NCBI RefSeq assembly: GCF_050896395.1
Contig: NZ_JBPBBA010000008.1
Location: forward strand, 50,772-114,771
Source of the DNA: Nioella aestuarii
Lineage (GTDB): Bacteria > Pseudomonadota > Alphaproteobacteria > Rhodobacterales > Rhodobacteraceae
Length of the DNA: 64,000 nucleotides
Direction of reading: 5' to 3'
The position numbers and the translations under genes were made by a program. Positions 60,449-64,000 of this stretch are shown here, one piece after another. Within the stretch, counting starts at the first letter, position 1. Each line of letters starts with the position of its first letter. The notes beneath the pieces are model-generated. The model did not search any database. It saw only the letters and a list, made by a program, of their open reading frames with translations, and was not told where the DNA came from.

Positions 60449-60895
60449 ATGATGATGAGCGACATGGACGAAATAGATCGCAAGCTTCTGGCCGCATTGC
60501 GCCGCGACGGGCGGGCCTCGGTCTCTGACCTCGCAATCGACCTCGGCGTAACCCGTGCCACGGTCCGCGCGCGGATGGAGAGGTTGTCGAAATCCGGCGA
60601 GATCCGGGGCTTTAGCGTTGTCACGCGCGGTGACATCGCACAAAGCCCGGTGCGCGCGCTGACCATGCTGGGGATCGAGGGGCCGGGGATGGACCGGATC
60701 CGTCGTCAGTTGTCAGGGCGGCGAGAAGTTCAGGCCGTGCACTCCACCAATGGCAAATGGGATCTGATCGTGGAGCTTGGGACAGAGACGCTGGAGGCAC
60801 TGGATTCAGCCCTGCGCGACATCCGCAGGCTGGAGGGTGTCAGCACCTCGGAAACCAGTCTGCTTCTATCGACCAGCAGGTACAGCCGGATCTGA
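60449..60895 (+). CDS. Lrp/AsnC-family transcriptional regulator
   Basis: A 148-residue regulator: HTH MDEIDRKLLAALRRDGRASV then LAIDLGVTRATVRARMERLS, and a RAM ligand domain (VQAVHSTNGKWDLIVELGTE, TLEALDSALRDIRRLEGVST). Divergent from rocF-ocd, it is likely their arginine- or ornithine-responsive activator. Several ATGs lie in a row (60449, 60452, 60455, 60464); the exact start is uncertain. The 3' end overlaps that of the LysR gene by 30 bases. TTAACCAAAATGAGCA just upstream is a possible operator. Confidence 0.87.
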   Translation: MMMSDMDEIDRKLLAALRRDGRASVSDLAIDLGVTRATVRARMERLSKSGEIRGFSVVTRGDIAQSPVRALTMLGIEGPGMDRIRRQLSGRREVQAVHSTNGKWDLIVELGTETLEALDSALRDIRRLEGVSTSETSLLLSTSRYSRI

Positions 60896-61702
60896 AGGCG
60901 CGAGGAAGCTGAAACTCTCGGCACTGGCCTTGCGCCAGGACAGCACAATCCGCCGGTCAAAGCTTAGCGCGCCGGGAACCGGGTGCAGGCACCCCCTGTC
61001 CATATCCCCCTGAACGATCCGCACTGGCAGATACGCGGCCCCTCCGTCCCGGCGCATATGGTCAAGCGCCCAATCCGGGTTTGAAAATGCCAGCGCAGCG
61101 GTTTCATCCGTTGGCCACGCCTCGGCATGTTGGGCGCGGAATAGGGGGCCGTAGTCGACATAGATATATTGCTTCTGCCACATAAGGTCTGGGCTACTTG
61201 TCACCAGGATCAGCCGGTCACTGGCGAATTCCCGGTGTTCGAGCCCTGCGCCGATCACCGGTTCAGACAGCAAAGCCGCGTCGCTCATTCCGCTTTGCAG
61301 CCAGGTCTCAGCATCGCGCAACAGCCCGGACCATATCTCGATGGCCGTTTCAGGATGGGCGGCACGAATCTCGTCAATCCAGCGCTGTCCCAGTTCCGGC
61401 CACAGACCCGGATCGCAGACAAAACTGAACAGCCGCGTTACCCCGCGCGGCAGGTTTGCACGGGCACGGGCATTTTCCCATGTGCGGGCGATGACCTCGG
61501 CCTGTTCGAGAAAGGCAAAGCCCGCCTTGGTCAGAGTCGCCCCCTTGCGGGACCTGACCAGCAATTGCGCGCCAAGCGCCTGTTCCAGCGTATCAAGCCG
61601 TGCGGTGACGGCGGATTGAGTGACGTTCAATTGTTCAGCCGCACGGTTGAGGTTTCGGCAGCGGACAACGGCCAGAAAGGTTTGGATCGCGGCGATGTTC
61701 AT
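60866..61702 (-). CDS. LysR-family transcriptional regulator
   Basis: A 278-residue LysR protein. HTH: AAIQTFLAVVRCRNLNRAAE then QLNVTQSAVTARLDTLEQAL. The ligand part starts about 92 (RLFSFVCDPGLWPELGQRWI). It is divergent from the flavin monooxygenase, tautomerase and hydrolase genes (100 bases apart) and is their probable regulator. An inverted repeat lies in the gap. Confidence 0.88.
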   Translation of the reverse strand: MNIAAIQTFLAVVRCRNLNRAAEQLNVTQSAVTARLDTLEQALGAQLLVRSRKGATLTKAGFAFLEQAEVIARTWENARARANLPRGVTRLFSFVCDPGLWPELGQRWIDEIRAAHPETAIEIWSGLLRDAETWLQSGMSDAALLSEPVIGAGLEHREFASDRLILVTSSPDLMWQKQYIYVDYGPLFRAQHAEAWPTDETAALAFSNPDWALDHMRRDGGAAYLPVRIVQGDMDRGCLHPVPGALSFDRRIVLSWRKASAESFSFLAPSDPAVPAGR

Positions 61703-61711
61703 CGCTCGATA

Positions 61712-61736
61712 ATGCAGAAAATTCGAATTACTGCAT
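61712..61736. promoter_or_regulatory. candidate LysR operator
   Basis: ATGCAG and CTGCAT lie 13 bases apart, with the palindrome AATTCGAATT between them. The site starts ten bases before the LysR gene and sits between it and the catabolic operon, as LysR operators do. Confidence 0.5.
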
Positions 61737-61802
61737 AGATAAAATCCGTTTTTCAGATGCTGTTTCCCGTGCCACTGTGATCCCAGAAGAGGGAGATGCG
61801 CG

Positions 61803-62846
61803 ATGGAGTTCTCGATCCAATTGTCCTCGGACTACCCCGACAAATCCTATGGCGGGGATAGGGTTTACGGTGACATGCTCAATCAGGCGGTGCTGGCGGA
61901 TCGCATGGGGTTCGATGCGGTGTCTGTCACTGAGCACCACTTGATGAACTGCCTGATGATGCCCGCACCGCTGCAATTCGCCGTCAAGATCGCGGCGATG
62001 ACCAAGGCGGTGAAGATCATGACCTCGATCGTCGTGCTGCCGCTGCATGACATGCGGATCTATGCGGGCGAGGTCGTGGTGGCCGATATGTTCACAGAAG
62101 GCCGCTTGTTGCTGGGTGTCGGGCGCGGGGCCTTCAAGTATGAAATGGAGCGGCTGGGCGTTCCGATGGAAGAAACGCAGGGCCGGTTCAATGAATCGCT
62201 GGCCGTGCTGCAAGCGCTGTTGACCGAAGAAGAGGTCAGTTGGGATGGCGACTATTACCAGTTCGATCCCATCACCATCATGCCGCGCCCCGTGCGCCCC
62301 GGTGGACCACCGATGATGATGGCGGTGATGAATCCTGAAGGCATCTACCATTGCACCAAACGCGGCTTTCACATCCAAACGACGCCGCTATCGGGCAATC
62401 ACCAATTGCTGCTGGATCAGGTCGGCGCGTTCAACCGCGCCAAGGCTGATATGGAGGGGGCGGGCGACGGGCTGACCCTGACGTTGTCTCGCGTGGCCCA
62501 TATCGCGCAAACCCAGACAGAACGGCAGCGCAAGGTTGAAGCCGCGCATCGCTATTACGGGCGGTTCGACAATGTCTTCACCGGTCCGGGGCTGGTCGAC
62601 AATGGCATGGTTCGGGAACTGCCCTGTGCGACGCCGGTCGAGGAGCTTGGGGAAAGCCTGCTGATCTGTACGCCACAAGAAATGATCGACAAGCTTGGGC
62701 CATACGCCGAACTTGGCATCGACCGGGTCATTCTGAACTTCAATTTTGGGCTCGATCCTGCTGATACGCTCGACGCGATCCAGTGTTTCGCGGAAGAGGT
62801 CATGCCCCATTTCACCGGCCGCCCTGCCTGCGTTGCTGCCGAGTAA
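61803..62846 (+). CDS. LLM-class flavin-dependent oxidoreductase
   Basis: A 347-residue luciferase-like TIM-barrel enzyme: FSIQLSSDYPDKSYGGDRVY, LADRMGFDAVSVTEHHLMNC, VKIMTSIVVLPLHDMRIYAG, and RLLLGVGRGAFKYEMERLGV. These enzymes use reduced FMN from a separate reductase to oxidise aldehydes, ketones or sulfonates. FNFGLDPADTLDAIQCFAEE closes the fold. The gene opens a probable three-gene operon with a tautomerase and a hydrolase. AGAGGGAG lies before the ATG. Confidence 0.9.
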   Translation: MEFSIQLSSDYPDKSYGGDRVYGDMLNQAVLADRMGFDAVSVTEHHLMNCLMMPAPLQFAVKIAAMTKAVKIMTSIVVLPLHDMRIYAGEVVVADMFTEGRLLLGVGRGAFKYEMERLGVPMEETQGRFNESLAVLQALLTEEEVSWDGDYYQFDPITIMPRPVRPGGPPMMMAVMNPEGIYHCTKRGFHIQTTPLSGNHQLLLDQVGAFNRAKADMEGAGDGLTLTLSRVAHIAQTQTERQRKVEAAHRYYGRFDNVFTGPGLVDNGMVRELPCATPVEELGESLLICTPQEMIDKLGPYAELGIDRVILNFNFGLDPADTLDAIQCFAEEVMPHFTGRPACVAAE

Positions 62847-62865
62847 CCCACTGAAAGGAAAAAAT

Positions 62866-63060
62866 ATGCCAATCATCCGAGTGGAGATGTTCCCTGGCCG
62901 AACGACGGATCAGAAACGAGAGATGGTGAAGGCGCTGACCGATGCGTTCGTCGCCACGGCGGGCGGCAATCCGGCCGGCGTTCATGTGATTATCTCTGAC
63001 ATCGAGAAATCTGACTGGGGCACCGGAGGAGAGCTGAACTCCGACCGGTTTCCGGACTAG
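62866..63060 (+). CDS. 4-oxalocrotonate tautomerase family protein
   Basis: A 64-residue subunit beginning MPIIRVEMFPGRTTDQKREM, with Pro2 as the expected N-terminal base. VKALTDAFVATAGGNPAGVH and VIISDIEKSDWGTGGELNSD complete the fold; length is exactly that of 4-OT. The first-shell arginine (Arg11 of 4-OT) would correspond to the Arg in GRTTDQ. It lies 19 bases after the LLM gene; AAAGGAA precedes the ATG. Likely acts on an enol or dienol made by the oxidoreductase. Confidence 0.9.
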   Translation: MPIIRVEMFPGRTTDQKREMVKALTDAFVATAGGNPAGVHVIISDIEKSDWGTGGELNSDRFPD

Positions 63061-63069
63061 GGGGCTGAT

Positions 63070-63846
63070 ATGACCGATGTGATCGACTGCGAATATACGG
63101 TTCAAGGCGAAGGCCCGCCGCTTTTCCTGATCCACGGCATCGGTGCGGCGCGCAACACTTGGGCACAGGCGCTGCCGGTGCTGACGCCGCATTTCACCGT
63201 CGTGACCTATGATTTGCGCGGCCACGGGGCCTCTCCCATGCCGGATGGAGAATTTGGGCTGGATGAGCTGGTGGCCGATCTGGAGCGGGTTCGCGAACGG
63301 ACAGGGTTTGCGACCGCCCATTTCGCAGGTCATTCGCTGGGTGGCATGATCGGCCCGGCCTATGCGCTGAAATATCCCGACAAGGTGCAGTCGCTTGGCC
63401 TGTTGTCTACCGCCGCCTTCCGCACGGAAGATGACAGCGCCAAGGTCTGGGGCGTGGTCCGCGCGATGGAGGAGAAGGGCATCCCGCAGGTGCTTGAAAC
63501 GCTCTCGGATCGCTGGTTCACCGACGGGTTCATTGCGGCCCATCCGGATGTGGTGCGCAATCGGCTAAAGCAGGTGGTGGAGACGGACCCGGAGGTCTTC
63601 CTTAACGTCTTCCGCATCTATGCCGGGACCGAAATGGCGCCTTGGCTGCATGAGGTCACAGCGCCGTCACTGGTGCTGACGGGAGAGTTCGACGTCGGCT
63701 GCAACCCGCGCCTGAACCGGCTGATTGATCAGGCATTGCCCAATTCAGACCTGGTGATCCTGCCCGACCTCAAGCATTCCTTGCTGCTGGAGGCCGGAGA
63801 GGTAGTGGCCGAAAACCTCGTTCGGTTTATCCAAGCGCTGGATTAA
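63070..63846 (+). CDS. alpha/beta-fold hydrolase
   Basis: A 258-residue hydrolase of the PcaD-like group. The oxyanion motif is LFLIHGIGAARNTWAQALPV, the nucleophile Ser89 (FAGHSLGGMIGPAYAL), the acid Asp in LVLTGEFDVGCNP, and the base His in LPDLKHSLLLE. Similar enzymes open enol-lactones or cleave C-C bonds. It is nine bases after the tautomerase and ends the operon; a convergent gene overlaps its last codons. Confidence 0.9.
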   Translation: MTDVIDCEYTVQGEGPPLFLIHGIGAARNTWAQALPVLTPHFTVVTYDLRGHGASPMPDGEFGLDELVADLERVRERTGFATAHFAGHSLGGMIGPAYALKYPDKVQSLGLLSTAAFRTEDDSAKVWGVVRAMEEKGIPQVLETLSDRWFTDGFIAAHPDVVRNRLKQVVETDPEVFLNVFRIYAGTEMAPWLHEVTAPSLVLTGEFDVGCNPRLNRLIDQALPNSDLVILPDLKHSLLLEAGEVVAENLVRFIQALD

Positions 63847-64000
63847 CCCCTGGGTTTGCGCGGGGGCGTATCGCCGCCCTTGCGGGGTTTCGATCCGGGT
63901 TTGTTCAGGCCGGCCTTGCCCGCGCGGGCGGGTTTTGGCTTGGCTCCTGGACGCTCGAACCGCTTGGACGGATCGGCGGCCGATGCGCGCGGGGCGGGGG
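63843..64000 (-). CDS. C-terminal fragment of a protein with a basic Pro/Lys/Arg tail
   Basis: The last 52 codons of a gene entering from the right edge: low complexity, ending FERPGAKPKPARAGKAGLNK then PGSKPRKGGDTPPRKPRG. Such tails are common on RNA-binding proteins of this order, such as RsuA/RluB-type pseudouridine synthases or DEAD-box helicases. The catalytic part lies outside the window, so no name is justified. Confidence 0.6.
   Translation of the reverse strand, partial: PAPRASAADPSKRFERPGAKPKPARAGKAGLNKPGSKPRKGGDTPPRKPRG

Overview
The window looks like chromosomal DNA of a Rhodobacterales (Roseobacter-group) alphaproteobacterium. It is GC-rich and densely packed. The signs are CtrA next to a DUF1153/SciP protein, alphaproteobacterial SOS boxes (GTTC-N7-GTTC), a perfect FnrL-type box (TTGAT-N4-ATCAA), TrmFO, a short-type ArgC, Usg, DUF2852 and DUF6314 proteins, and a TakP-like TRAP system. 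I see no rRNA, tRNA, CRISPR array, prophage or insertion sequence. Both ends are cut: the left holds the first 59 codons of pepN, the right the last 52 codons of a basic-tailed protein.

Layout. 0-9.7 kb: pepN start, a VOC/YafY pair, a photolyase under an SOS box, malate synthase G with a GlcG-like protein, a class I amidotransferase, a DUF4386 protein, a lone FliG-like gene and argC. 9.7-18.7 kb: a tiny secreted cysteine protein, an HxlR regulator opposite a tautomerase, purB, then a plus-strand cluster (12.7-16.6 kb) of three secreted proteins that each end in a domain resembling the VHL (von Hippel-Lindau) beta domain, and a methyltransferase/LysR pair. 18.7-28.2 kb: trpE, a PpiD/SurA-type foldase, an aminotransferase, ssb, a lytic transglycosylase, a secreted protein behind an FnrL box, a Rieske oxygenase, and an ECF sigma factor opposite an EF-hand protein. 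28.2-37 kb: ilvB-GT87-ilvN behind a complete branched-chain amino acid attenuator, opposite a TRAP transporter (dctPQM) with a very large permease. 37-48 kb: bpt, RDD and DUF2852 genes, mnmA, sciP-ctrA, ligA-recG, and a 40-residue membrane protein behind CtrA and LexA boxes. 48-55 kb: a NifU-like protein, hisI, gluQ, trmFO, three small DoxX-like membrane proteins around a LysR gene, and a DoxX remnant. 55-64 kb: gyrA, usg, arginase/ornithine cyclodeaminase with an Lrp regulator, and a LysR-flavin monooxygenase-tautomerase-hydrolase module.

The points most worth a second look are: (1) the ilvB leader, with an Ile-Leu-Val-Leu-Val leader peptide and mutually exclusive antiterminator and terminator; (2) the 40-residue single-span membrane protein behind CtrA and LexA boxes, whose layout recalls SOS division inhibitors; (3) the tandem VHL-like secreted proteins; (4) an operator GTAAA-N5-TTTAC shared by the TRAP promoter region and the DUF2852 gene; (5) the DoxX-like cluster with a decayed copy. 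All starts, domains and motifs were read by eye; no database search was possible.
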